Shown: piece after piece, positions 43,696 through 53,049 of the stretch
Numbering within the stretch: position 1 is the first letter of the stretch
How the letters are laid out: the number at the start of each line of letters is the position of its first letter
Assembly (NCBI RefSeq): GCF_030684675.1
Contig: NZ_JAUXXZ010000009.1
Coordinates: forward strand, 110,152-174,151
DNA: 64,000 bases
DNA from: Daejeonella sp.
GTDB lineage: Bacteria > Bacteroidota > Bacteroidia > Sphingobacteriales > Sphingobacteriaceae
Direction of reading: 5' to 3'
Made by a program: the position numbers and the translations under genes
Notes under the pieces: model-generated
Seen by the model: only the letters and a program-made list of their open reading frames with translations
Told to the model about the DNA's origin: nothing
Database searches by the model: none

Positions 43696-46671
43696 ATGAA
43701 TAAATTTTCTTTCAGACGATACCAGATTTTTGGATTGTTATTGATAGTTCTAACAGTTACCATAGCGGCCTTACAGCCTGATCCGCGCACTGTCAGACTA
43801 AAGAAGGCATTGGATAGTTTTCAGATTGAGCCCGGGATGCGTATCGACCTGATCGCCGCCGAACCGCTTGTCATCGATCCGGTAGCACTTGCTTTTGATG
43901 AAAATCGTCAAATGTATGTTGTTGAAGACAGAGGTTATCCTGATCCGGTTGAAGGGGGTTCTACGACCACACTTGGACGGGTAGCACTTTTAAAAGACAC
44001 CAACGGGGATGGCATCTATGATAAACGAACTGAATTTGCCACGGGTTTGACTTATCCGAATGGCCTGATGCCATGGAAGGGAGGAATTTTTGTAACCTGT
44101 TCCCCTGATATTTATTATTTAAAAGACACTGATAATGACGGTATTGCAGATATTAGAAAGGTAGTCCTTACTGGTTTTTTTGCAACTCAAACCGCTCAGA
44201 TCAGGATGAGTCATCCTACTATGGGTTTAGATGGCTGGGTCTATGTAACAGCTGGACTGAACGGAGGGAATGTGACTTCACCAGAGCACCCTGATCGCCC
44301 TGCAGTATCATTTAAGCAGACTGATGGTCGCTTTAATCCGGAGACTTTCGAGTTTGAGGTTACAGGTGGAAAAAGTCAGTTTGGATTGACATTTGATGCT
44401 TACGGACGGCGATTCGGTTGCTCAAACAGGCATCCGATTATGCATTCTGTCATGGAACCCTGGTTCCTTCGCCGGAATGCTAATCTTCTGTTCAACGAAA
44501 CCGTACAAAATGTTTCAAAGGTTGAGGCTGAAGCAACAGTCTATCCAGTTAGCAGGTCGGTTACCAGTGCCGATTTTATCCCAAAATTGATCGGTCGTTC
44601 GCATGCGGGTACCTTTACTGCCGCCAGTGGATTGATGGTTTTCAATGGCAGCGGACTTACAGCCGCTCACAAGGGTAATATTTTTATCTGTGAATCAGCC
44701 CAGAATCTAATCCAAAGACAGATTGTTTCTCCTGAAGGGGTCTCCTTCAAATCTAAAACGCCGTATGAAGGCAGAGAGTTTCTCTCTTCAACAGATGAAT
44801 GGTTCCGTCCGGTATCCCTGCAGCATGGTCCAGAGGGAGGATTATATCTGGCTGATATGCATCGTAAGGTTATTGATCATCCGGCTTATATTCCCGAGGA
44901 AGCCCGACCAGGTTTGGATTGGGAAAGTGGAAAGACCGATGGAAGAATTTATCGGATTGTTCGGAAGGATTTTGTTTCAAAGAAATATAATGCTGCAACA
45001 GGATTGAGCTCTAACTCAAAAACAGCAGCTTTAACCATGTATCTGGCTTCCGGAGAGGAGTGGGAACGAAATACTGCTCACAGGCTTTTGCTGGAGCGAA
45101 AGGATAAGAGTTCTGTTCCATTGTTGAAGAAGATTGCTGTCGAATCTGTTTTTCATGAAAGTCGTGCCCGTGCCGTTTGGTTACTTAATTCACTCGGATC
45201 CCTGGATTTGCTTACCCTGAAAAAGGTATTGGCAGATAAAGAAGGCGGAGTGCGTGAACAGGCTGTTTTATTGGCAGGGAGTATGTTTCAAAAACACCCT
45301 GAACTGGTACAATCGATAGTTTCTGCCTCAAATGATGCAGCTATTCGTGTTCGTTATAACAGCACCCTGGTTCTGGGCTCAATGGAAGGGCCACAGGTTG
45401 TACAGGCATTAGCAAAATCAGCAGCAAGGGATGGGGCCGATAAGTGGTTTCGTGCAGCAGTATTAAGCGGTATCGAAAAACGTATGCCCGAATTTTTAGC
45501 AGCTTTCAGGGATCAGAAAAATGCAGAACCGGTAGCTTTTGCTTCAGTTATGAAAGATCTTGGGCGCTTGTTTGGGAATGGTGCATCTGCTGAAGCCTGC
45601 CGTGTGCTTTTGCAGGAGGTTTTGGCATCCAATGCTGATCCGGAATGGAGAATCGCTACGATGCTTGGCTTAGCCGAGGGGATCAGTGGCAGAGCAAAGG
45701 AGTTTGGCACATCTCCAAAAGGTTTATTATATGCCATTCTGGGGAATAATGCTTCAGGTTCTGATATTTCTGCACTTGATAATTTTGTTAACAGAGCACT
45801 TGATATAGCGGGAAAACAGACTGAAAGTACCAGACTAAGAATATCGGCAACTGCTTTACTGGGCTATACAGACTTTGAACGAAGTCATTCTGCACTTCAG
45901 AAAATGATGGTTCCAAGTACTCCACCAGAATTATTGCTGGAAGCTATTTCCGCTTTAGCGCGATTGGATGATCCACGCGGAGCTGCAATCTTATTAGAGA
46001 AAAAGGCATGGTCGGCATACACCCCAAGAATAAAATCAGCAGTAGTGGCTGCCGTAGTATCAAAACCCTCATTTATCAATGAATTGTTTCTGGCAATTGA
46101 AAAGGGTATAATAAGCGGAGCCGAATTGTCATCTGCTGACAGAATGCGACTGATATCAGATAAAAATGCACAGATCAGTGACCGCGCAAAGATATTGTTC
46201 AAGGAACTTGAGGGAGGCGACCGGATGACGGTATATCAGGAATATAAAAAAGCTCTCACAGCACAGGTTGATGCTAAAATGGGGAAAGCAGTTTTTCAGA
46301 AAGCCTGTTCAGCATGTCATACCTATCAGAACGTGGGAGGCAAGGTCGGCCCGGATCTGACCGGTGTAAAGAATCAGCCTGCTGATGCTTTATTACTTCA
46401 CATCCTGGTTCCAAATTATGAAGTATTACCGGCATATCAATCAATATCCATCAGTACAAACGATGGCCGATCATTTTCCGGCTGGCTGGTTTCAGAAAAT
46501 GAGAATAGTTTAACACTTCGTACAACTTTTGGTACTGATGAATCAATTCTCAGGAGAAATATTTCATCACTCAGTAATTCCGGACTTTCGCTGATGCCTG
46601 ATGGACTGGAGCAAGGTATTAGTAAAGATGAAATGGCAAAATTGATCGCCTACCTGAAGGGAGGGGTATAA
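43696..46671 (+). CDS. Beta-propeller membrane-bound-dehydrogenase-type protein with HEAT repeats and haem c
   Basis: A protein of about 991 residues from the ATG at 43696; the frame is open to a TTG at 43666, but the predicted transcription start makes the ATG better. The signal is FGLLLIVLTVTIAAL. The six-bladed propeller (about 40-430) has FDENRQMYVVEDRGYP and Ca-like loops DTNGDGIYDKR and DTDNDGIADIRK. HEAT-like helical repeats follow (about 440-850). A C-terminal cytochrome c domain has C871-SAC874-H875 with KVGPDLTGV, then the NDGRSFSGWLVSENENSLTLR block of haem-binding TIGR02603-type proteins. It is predicted to oxidise a sugar-like substrate in the periplasm. Confidence 0.85.
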   Translation: MNKFSFRRYQIFGLLLIVLTVTIAALQPDPRTVRLKKALDSFQIEPGMRIDLIAAEPLVIDPVALAFDENRQMYVVEDRGYPDPVEGGSTTTLGRVALLKDTNGDGIYDKRTEFATGLTYPNGLMPWKGGIFVTCSPDIYYLKDTDNDGIADIRKVVLTGFFATQTAQIRMSHPTMGLDGWVYVTAGLNGGNVTSPEHPDRPAVSFKQTDGRFNPETFEFEVTGGKSQFGLTFDAYGRRFGCSNRHPIMHSVMEPWFLRRNANLLFNETVQNVSKVEAEATVYPVSRSVTSADFIPKLIGRSHAGTFTAASGLMVFNGSGLTAAHKGNIFICESAQNLIQRQIVSPEGVSFKSKTPYEGREFLSSTDEWFRPVSLQHGPEGGLYLADMHRKVIDHPAYIPEEARPGLDWESGKTDGRIYRIVRKDFVSKKYNAATGLSSNSKTAALTMYLASGEEWERNTAHRLLLERKDKSSVPLLKKIAVESVFHESRARAVWLLNSLGSLDLLTLKKVLADKEGGVREQAVLLAGSMFQKHPELVQSIVSASNDAAIRVRYNSTLVLGSMEGPQVVQALAKSAARDGADKWFRAAVLSGIEKRMPEFLAAFRDQKNAEPVAFASVMKDLGRLFGNGASAEACRVLLQEVLASNADPEWRIATMLGLAEGISGRAKEFGTSPKGLLYAILGNNASGSDISALDNFVNRALDIAGKQTESTRLRISATALLGYTDFERSHSALQKMMVPSTPPELLLEAISALARLDDPRGAAILLEKKAWSAYTPRIKSAVVAAVVSKPSFINELFLAIEKGIISGAELSSADRMRLISDKNAQISDRAKILFKELEGGDRMTVYQEYKKALTAQVDAKMGKAVFQKACSACHTYQNVGGKVGPDLTGVKNQPADALLLHILVPNYEVLPAYQSISISTNDGRSFSGWLVSENENSLTLRTTFGTDESILRRNISSLSNSGLSLMPDGLEQGISKDEMAKLIAYLKGGV

Positions 46672-46778
46672 GGCCTGGAATTTAGCTTCTTTTCTATATT
46701 TTGCGATATGGGATTCAGTAGTGTCCGGTAATTAGATTTTTTCTGATGTATAATAATATTAAATGTTGCTGGTAATTA

Positions 46779-46888
46779 CGACCCAAAATGGGTCGCATGT
46801 TTATAGAATATAATCTTTGACGTGATTTTCGACCCCGAAGGTGGTCGTATGTGACAAATTCAACCACATGTGACCACCTATCGGGGTC
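46779..46888. repeat. Three-unit repeat, GACCCCGAAGGTGGTC family
   Basis: Units at 46779-46806 (+, diverged), 46830-46854 (+) and 46864-46888 (-). The last two form an imperfect inverted repeat. They are related to the four units at 29522-29683, sharing TGGTCGTATGT and CATGTTTATAG. The 326-bp gap 46672-46997 also holds AGTGTCCGG at 46719 and no gene. Confidence 0.8.
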
Positions 46889-46997
46889 ATTTAATCCGGG
46901 CTTAAATGGAGATTTGCTGTTAGAATTATTGTATAAACTTGATCAAAGGAACTGAAAAGAAAATTTTAACTGGGTTTAGATTTTAGCCAGAAACAGG

Positions 46998-48593
46998 ATG
47001 AAGAAATCAAAGAATAAAATAAGTCGCCGGGATGTTCTTAAAGGGGCTGCACATGCAGGATTGGCGGCTGCACTGCTGCCATTATCTGGTTTTTCGAATA
47101 CTGAGCCGCAAAAAAGCGGACTGATTGTAGTAGAGAATAAAAAACCAGGGACTACGGACTGGCAGCTCACTTTTATTAAATCAGAGCAATTCCGCTCGAA
47201 ACTTATTGAAGGTTATTGCTCAAAAACAAGTGTCCGCTCAGGAGAGACCCTCGATATATTTTTAAACGCGGCTTCTCAAACAGATATTAGTATTGATATC
47301 TACAGGATGGGCTATTATGGTGGTAAAGGTGGCCGTTTTGTCCAAAAATTGGGACCCTTCCCTGTGAGTCCTCAAGTTGTACCACCAATTGCTGAAAATC
47401 GCTTACGCCAATGTGAATGGGAGAGTGCAACATCTTTCAAGATACCCCAGGACTGGCTCAGTGGCGTATATCTTGGAAAATTATCCTGCTCTACACATCG
47501 CTATGAGAGTTATATAATTTTCATAGTACGTGATGACCGTAAGGCAGATGTCATGTTTCAAACCAGTGATAATACCTGGCAGGCCTACAATAAATGGCCT
47601 GATACCTTTTCACTTTACGATAGTGACCCACCTCAGCAATCCCTTAGCGGCAGAACATGGGTGAGTTATAATCGTCCTTATGCCAAATATCCCCAGGTTG
47701 TAGACCAGCCATTGTCTCAGGGATCCGGAGAGTTTTTGCTATGGGAATATTCCTTATGTTTTTGGCTGGAACAGCAGGGATACGATGTTACCTATTGCTC
47801 CAATATTGACACACATACAGATCCCTCAGGTCTTGACCGTGTGAAATGTTTTCTTTCTGTAGGCCATGATGAATACTGGACATTACAGATGTTCGAAAAC
47901 GTTAAAAAGGCGGTTGATCGGGGACTTAATGCAGCATTTTTATCCGGAAATGCTTTGATGTGGGTTATCGATCTTAAACCTGAAGTAGCTGTAGATACTG
48001 CAAATCTCGATCTGGCTTCAGGCTTGAGTAAGGCCGGTGTTGGACGTTTACCTTTGAAACCTGATGCATCGGGAGCTCCTTACCGGACAATTCAACGTAT
48101 CGGGCGTTTCGGCGGTTTTTCTGAAGCCGAGAAGAAACTTGGAATTATGGGTCCTTTTGCGAAGGATGACTGGCCAAATGAAAATACCCTGATCGGTGCC
48201 AGAACTGTGTATCCGTTCAATGGCTCAGCTGATTGGATTGTCACAAAGCCCGATCACTGGATATTTGAGGGTACGGGAATGCGTAAGGGGGATAGGATAC
48301 CCGGACTTGTGGGTTGGGAACATCATGGCGATCCGGCGAAAATTCCAGGTTTGGAAGTTGTTGCTGAAGGGACTACAACGAACGGTGCAGAACAAAAATC
48401 CTATTATACTGCAACAATATATCCCGGACCAAAGGGTAACTGGGTTTTTAATGCAGCAACGATTTATTGGTCATTTGGGCTTGCAGTCCCTCCCGGAGTA
48501 ATTACTCCAAACTCCCACTTTGGCCGTCCGCATGGTGCTGACGAGCGGGTGCAGAAAATAACTGCCAATTTTTTGAAGCGATGTGGGATTTAA
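46998..48593 (+). CDS. N,N-dimethylformamidase beta-subunit-like protein, Tat-exported
   Basis: A 531-residue protein with a twin-arginine signal (KISRRDVLKGAAHAGLAAALL). The body matches the large-subunit family of N,N-dimethylformamidase: IDIYRMGYYGGKGGR, TSDNTWQAYNKWP, LSVGHDEYWTLQMFENVKKAVDRGLNAAFLSGNALMW, and the late WVFNAATIYWSFGLA. The HDEYW and SGN motifs form the likely active region. Many exported members have unknown substrates. Here the setting, between two haem-c propeller proteins, argues for an amide or glycoside linked to this catabolic locus rather than dimethylformamide itself (inference). Confidence 0.8.
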   Translation: MKKSKNKISRRDVLKGAAHAGLAAALLPLSGFSNTEPQKSGLIVVENKKPGTTDWQLTFIKSEQFRSKLIEGYCSKTSVRSGETLDIFLNAASQTDISIDIYRMGYYGGKGGRFVQKLGPFPVSPQVVPPIAENRLRQCEWESATSFKIPQDWLSGVYLGKLSCSTHRYESYIIFIVRDDRKADVMFQTSDNTWQAYNKWPDTFSLYDSDPPQQSLSGRTWVSYNRPYAKYPQVVDQPLSQGSGEFLLWEYSLCFWLEQQGYDVTYCSNIDTHTDPSGLDRVKCFLSVGHDEYWTLQMFENVKKAVDRGLNAAFLSGNALMWVIDLKPEVAVDTANLDLASGLSKAGVGRLPLKPDASGAPYRTIQRIGRFGGFSEAEKKLGIMGPFAKDDWPNENTLIGARTVYPFNGSADWIVTKPDHWIFEGTGMRKGDRIPGLVGWEHHGDPAKIPGLEVVAEGTTTNGAEQKSYYTATIYPGPKGNWVFNAATIYWSFGLAVPPGVITPNSHFGRPHGADERVQKITANFLKRCGI

Positions 48594-48670
48594 ACTTTCT
48601 CAAAGGTCATAAGATTGTATAATACAAGGATTACAGCAGAGATTATTTATTTTTTATTTAACAATTACCC

Positions 48671-51600
48671 ATGAACTATTTTTCATTAAGCTTGAAAAAC
48701 AAATACAAAAGCACAATAGGTTTTATTATAGTTTGTTGTACTGTTTTGTTTTTCATTGCCAGTAAAGAAAAGACCATTATTGCAACAGAATTAGATGGAC
48801 TAAAAGTGCCTGAAGGCTTTTCAATCGAACGTGCAGTTGATCCTTCTATGCTTTCCTATCCGATGTTTGCCTCCTTCGATGGTCAGGGCAGGCTCTTTGT
48901 TTTCGAGTCGGATGGCAGTTCACCTACTAACCAGGAAATGTTAAAAAAACCGCCGTACCATATCCGCCTTCTTGAGGATTCGGATGGTGATGGTATTTTT
49001 GATAAGAGTAAGATCTTTGCCGATTCCCTTACTTTTCCGAAGGGTGGTGTATTCTACAAAGGCAGTCTTTATGTAAGTTCTTCTCCTGATTTGATACGCC
49101 TTACGGATACCGATAATGATGGTGTTGCTGATAAACGGGAAGTAATTCTGACCGGTTGGGTACTGAATTCCAACGCCGCTTTACTGGGCGGACCGTTTAT
49201 GGGCCCCGACGGATGGTTATACCTTACTGATGCGAGGCGCGGATTTGATATTACAACTAAGGAAGGTCAGAATCTTAAAGGTGGTTCTGCACGGATCTGG
49301 AGATGCAGACCTGATGGTTCCGGTTTGGAAGCTATGGCTGGTGGTGGTTATGATAATGCAATCGAATTAGCATTTATGCCTTCGGGTGAAACGGTTGGTA
49401 CAATGACCTATTTTGTGAATCCGGAAGGTGGAATGAGAGATGCATTGATGCACTGGGTTGAGGGTGGGGTATTCCCAAAATCGGGACCAGTTATCCAACA
49501 GGATAAATTCAAAATGACAGGTGATCTGATGCCCGTAATGACTAAAATGGCCAGGGTGGCTCCTTCCGGTCTGATGCGTTACCGGGGATCTGCATTGGGC
49601 AAAGAATACAGCACCAATATTTTTAGTGCTGAATTTAATACCGGACGAATTATGCGTCATCAGGTAAGCGCTGAAGGTGCTTCATATAAAACGGTAGATG
49701 AGCCATTTATTACTTCAACGGTTCAGGATATTCATCTTACCGATGTACTTGAGGATGCCGATGGGAGTATGCTGGTACTAAATACCGGAGGCTGGTTCAT
49801 TTTAGGATGCCCATTGTCGAGAGTGGCTAAAATGGATGTAAATGGCGGCATATACCGGATCAGAAGAAATGGAACACCAAAAATTGCTGATCCATGGGGG
49901 AAGAAACTGAATCTCAAATCTATGCCTGTTCAGACTCTGGCGGCAACGATCAAAGACCCTCGTCTGGCAGTCCGCGACAATGTGCTTGAAGGTCTGGTTG
50001 ATAAGGGCGAATCTGCTGTTTTACCAATAAAAAATACCCTGCTCCGTTCAGAAAATGAAGAGATACGTGCCGCCGGCATATTTGCACTTTACCGGATTGG
50101 CACAACCAATGCGATAAAAGAAGCACGTTTAGGTCTGAGCGATGCCAGTATGGTCGTGAGAACCTCTGCAGCCCGTGTTATGGGCCTTGCAAAAGATAAG
50201 GCCTCCATAGATAAACTGATGGAACTTGTGCAGAAAGACAAACCTTCGGTTCGTCGGCAGGCAGCAACTGCTCTGGGGCAGATTGGAGATCAGCGTGCTG
50301 TTATCGCTCTTTTAAATTCGGCAGCAGCAAATAAAGATCGTTTTGTAGACCATGCTATCATCTATTCACTGATCACGCTCAGGAGTACTGCACCTTTGAT
50401 CGCTGCATTAAAGAGTCCCTCATCAACCGTGAGGAAATCTGCACTTATTGCTCTTGATCAAATGGATGGCTCCATTCTAAGCAAAGAAAATCTGGTTCCT
50501 TTTTTGAATAGTAATGATCCTGAATCAAGGAAAACAGGTATTTGGGTGGCTTCCCATCGTCCGGAATGGTCGGATATAGTAATCAGCTTCCTGAAAACCC
50601 GCTTAGGCAGTTCAAACCTTTCAGAAACTGATATCACAGCAGTTCGGGATCTGATGATCACCTTCAGTGAAAATAAACCTTTGCAGCAGTTTTTGGGAGA
50701 ACAACTTGGAGACCCGTCAACCACGGCAGCAAGGCAAGCTTTATTAATTGATGTGATAACCCATTCACCTGTAAAAGTAATTCCTGATATCTGGATCAAG
50801 CAATTAGGTAAATTGCTTGATAATGGGACTGTAGAAATTAAATCACAAATACTCGGACTTATTGAAGCGAGAGGAATTAAGGCCTTGAATGAACAATTGA
50901 AAATGATTGTTCAGAATCCGGCTACTTCAGCCGACTTCAGACTGAAAGCACTCAGTTCAAAACTTCTTTCTGAACCAAATCTTTCTGATGGGGAATTTCA
51001 GATGGTGCTCAATTATTTAGATAATAAGAACGAATCACCAATCCGACAAATGGCTGCTCGTTTGCTCGCAAAAGCGAAGTTAAATGATGATCAGCTTATT
51101 AAATTAGCAAAGGAGCAGGTTGCTAAAGCTGATGTTTTCCTAATGCCAAATCTGGTGGCGGCTTTTGGGGCAGGTAAAAATGCAGATGTAGGTGCCGCTC
51201 TGGTAGCTGCACTTGGAAGTTCTGCCGACCGATTAGACAACCTCTCAGAGCAGGATTTAAAGTCATTGCTCAATAAGTATCCCCAGAACATCAAAACTTC
51301 TGCCGAACCTTTGATTGCAACTTTAAGTGAACGGAATGCCGCCCGCTTAACAGAACTTCATGCAGTAGAAGCTCGTTTATCCAGAGGTGATGTAGCACAG
51401 GGGGCAAAATTGTTCTTCGGAAAGGGAATCTGTTCTTCATGCCATGCGGTTGCAAATGAGGGCGGAAAATTTGGACCTGATCTGACAAATATTGGCCAGA
51501 TCCGTTCAAGTCATGATATACTTGAAGCTATTTTATATCCTGGGGCAAGTTTCGCCCGGGAATATGAGACCAGTAAGGTGATTACGAAATCAACCACTCA

Positions 51601-51826
51601 TGTTGGTGTGATTAAAGAACAATTTCCCGATGCAATTACAGTTGAAATCGGGCCGGGTATAATTGTACGTGTTCAGCGTTCTGAAATTACAGGAATTGAA
51701 CCGATGAGCATATCGATGATGCCACCGGGACTTGATAAACAATTAACATCAGAAGAACTGTCAGACCTGATGGCTTACCTTAACTCGCTTCCAGATGGAT
51801 TGGGAACGATCAGAACTAAGAATTAA
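48671..51826 (+). CDS. Beta-propeller/HEAT/haem-c protein (second copy type)
   Basis: A 1051-residue exported protein (signal-like segment TIGFIIVCCTVLFFIA). The layout matches the 43696 protein: propeller (about 40-400, Ca-like loops DSDGDGIFDKSK and DTDNDGVADKRE), many HEAT repeats (about 410-890, for example RRQAATALGQIGDQRAVIALL), and a terminal cytochrome c domain with C921-SSC924-H925, GKFGPDLTNIG and a late methionine region (ISMMPPGL). The C-terminal block LEAILYPGASFAREYETSKV is typical of the haem-binding TIGR02603 family. It is followed 19 bp later by a DUF1080 lipoprotein, so both are co-transcribed. Confidence 0.85.
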   Translation: MNYFSLSLKNKYKSTIGFIIVCCTVLFFIASKEKTIIATELDGLKVPEGFSIERAVDPSMLSYPMFASFDGQGRLFVFESDGSSPTNQEMLKKPPYHIRLLEDSDGDGIFDKSKIFADSLTFPKGGVFYKGSLYVSSSPDLIRLTDTDNDGVADKREVILTGWVLNSNAALLGGPFMGPDGWLYLTDARRGFDITTKEGQNLKGGSARIWRCRPDGSGLEAMAGGGYDNAIELAFMPSGETVGTMTYFVNPEGGMRDALMHWVEGGVFPKSGPVIQQDKFKMTGDLMPVMTKMARVAPSGLMRYRGSALGKEYSTNIFSAEFNTGRIMRHQVSAEGASYKTVDEPFITSTVQDIHLTDVLEDADGSMLVLNTGGWFILGCPLSRVAKMDVNGGIYRIRRNGTPKIADPWGKKLNLKSMPVQTLAATIKDPRLAVRDNVLEGLVDKGESAVLPIKNTLLRSENEEIRAAGIFALYRIGTTNAIKEARLGLSDASMVVRTSAARVMGLAKDKASIDKLMELVQKDKPSVRRQAATALGQIGDQRAVIALLNSAAANKDRFVDHAIIYSLITLRSTAPLIAALKSPSSTVRKSALIALDQMDGSILSKENLVPFLNSNDPESRKTGIWVASHRPEWSDIVISFLKTRLGSSNLSETDITAVRDLMITFSENKPLQQFLGEQLGDPSTTAARQALLIDVITHSPVKVIPDIWIKQLGKLLDNGTVEIKSQILGLIEARGIKALNEQLKMIVQNPATSADFRLKALSSKLLSEPNLSDGEFQMVLNYLDNKNESPIRQMAARLLAKAKLNDDQLIKLAKEQVAKADVFLMPNLVAAFGAGKNADVGAALVAALGSSADRLDNLSEQDLKSLLNKYPQNIKTSAEPLIATLSERNAARLTELHAVEARLSRGDVAQGAKLFFGKGICSSCHAVANEGGKFGPDLTNIGQIRSSHDILEAILYPGASFAREYETSKVITKSTTHVGVIKEQFPDAITVEIGPGIIVRVQRSEITGIEPMSISMMPPGLDKQLTSEELSDLMAYLNSLPDGLGTIRTKN

Positions 51827-51844
51827 ACTATATAAAAAAATAAA

Positions 51845-52669
51845 ATGAAAAGAACACTTCTGTTTTCTATTGCCCTGCTTTCCTCCCTGATATTCATTGG
51901 GAGCTGCGGCACCGTAAAAACAAATTCAAGTCAGGTTAAAACCGACCAGTCTAAGGCAATCAGCCTGTTTAATGGTAAAGATCTTAGTGGCTGGTACACC
52001 TTTGTTAAAGGCCGCGGAACGGGCATTGACCCTAAAAATGTCTTCACTGTGAGTGACGGTTTGATTAAAATTTCAGGTGAGGAGTACGGTTGTATCACCA
52101 CAAATGAGGAGTACAGCGACTATAAACTGATCGTTGAATTCAAATGGGGCCCAAGAACTTTTGCACCACGGGTAGATAGGGCAAGAGACAATGGCATACT
52201 GCTGCACTCAACTGGTGAGGATGGGGGTTATTCAGGAACCTGGATGTATTCTATAGAATGTCAGATCATTGAGGGTGGTACAGGAGATTTTCTGGTGGTA
52301 GGTGATGGTACTGATAAGTTCTCCCTGACAAGTAATGTTGCTCCTAAAAAACCTGGAGGTGGCAATGTTTATATGCCCGGTGGCCAGCCTTTGACTATCA
52401 ATAAAGGCCGGATTGATTGGTTTGCACGTGATCCGAACTGGAAAGATGTTTTAGGCTTCAGGGGTGAAAAGGATGTTGAAAAAGAAGTGGGTAAATGGAA
52501 TAGAATTGAATGTATTGCTGATGGAGATAATCTGACAGTTTACCTCAATGGGGTACTTGTTAATCAGGCTTATCGTGTAAAACCGAGCAGAGGGAAGATT
52601 CAGATTCAGTCTGAGGGTGCCGAAATGTTTGTCCGGAAGGTTGAAGTTATTCCTTTAGCTGCGAAATAG
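51845..52669 (+). CDS. DUF1080 (3-keto-disaccharide hydrolase family) lipoprotein
   Basis: A 274-residue lipoprotein with lipobox FIGSC (Cys at about residue 21). The body is a single concanavalin-like DUF1080 domain: ISLFNGKDLSGWYTF, DGLIKISGEEYGCITTNEEYSDYKLIVEFKWG, GILLHSTG, MYSIECQIIEGGTGDFLVV, and NRIECIADGDNLTVYLNGVLVNQAY. Members of this family are reported to cleave 3-keto glycosides made by Gfo/Idh/MocA-type oxidoreductases, which matches the many such enzymes here. Predicted location is the periplasm or outer membrane. It lies 19 bp downstream of the haem protein gene. Confidence 0.87.
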   Translation: MKRTLLFSIALLSSLIFIGSCGTVKTNSSQVKTDQSKAISLFNGKDLSGWYTFVKGRGTGIDPKNVFTVSDGLIKISGEEYGCITTNEEYSDYKLIVEFKWGPRTFAPRVDRARDNGILLHSTGEDGGYSGTWMYSIECQIIEGGTGDFLVVGDGTDKFSLTSNVAPKKPGGGNVYMPGGQPLTINKGRIDWFARDPNWKDVLGFRGEKDVEKEVGKWNRIECIADGDNLTVYLNGVLVNQAYRVKPSRGKIQIQSEGAEMFVRKVEVIPLAAK

Positions 52670-53049
52670 TAGGATTCAGACATACCTTTAGATTAGCAAA
52701 TTAGAGAATGAGCAAATGAGCAAATGCGCCCTTAAATTCGCCATTCACTTATTAGATATAATTGATAGATAGATTAGTTTTAATTAGCAATTCTGAAGTT
52801 CTTAAACCCGATTGGAGCGGATACCGGCCTGTGGTTAAGGCCTGTGTAGTATGAGCGAAAAGCGGGACTGCCTTTAAAAAATGCGCTTCAGTATATTTCA
52901 AAATGATAAAAACTAATTTACAACTACAGAAAAGCAAGTAAAACCAACTCGTTAAATAAAATTGTATCGAACTCAGATTAATTTAATTCTTAGGATAAAT
53001 TGGCTGATATAATTCTTAAATTCAATTCAGAAACTCAAACTATAAAAAA
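52670..53049. other. Gene-free stretch between the two DUF1080 genes
   Basis: No credible ORF. It holds GAGCAAATGAGCAAATG-type words, and GGCCTGTGGTTAAGGCC at about 52829, which is an inverted repeat (GGCCT/AGGCC) followed by a TAGTATGAGCGAAAAGCGGG segment. The end is an A/T-rich leader for the 53050 gene. No copy of the shared operator was found. Confidence 0.5.
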
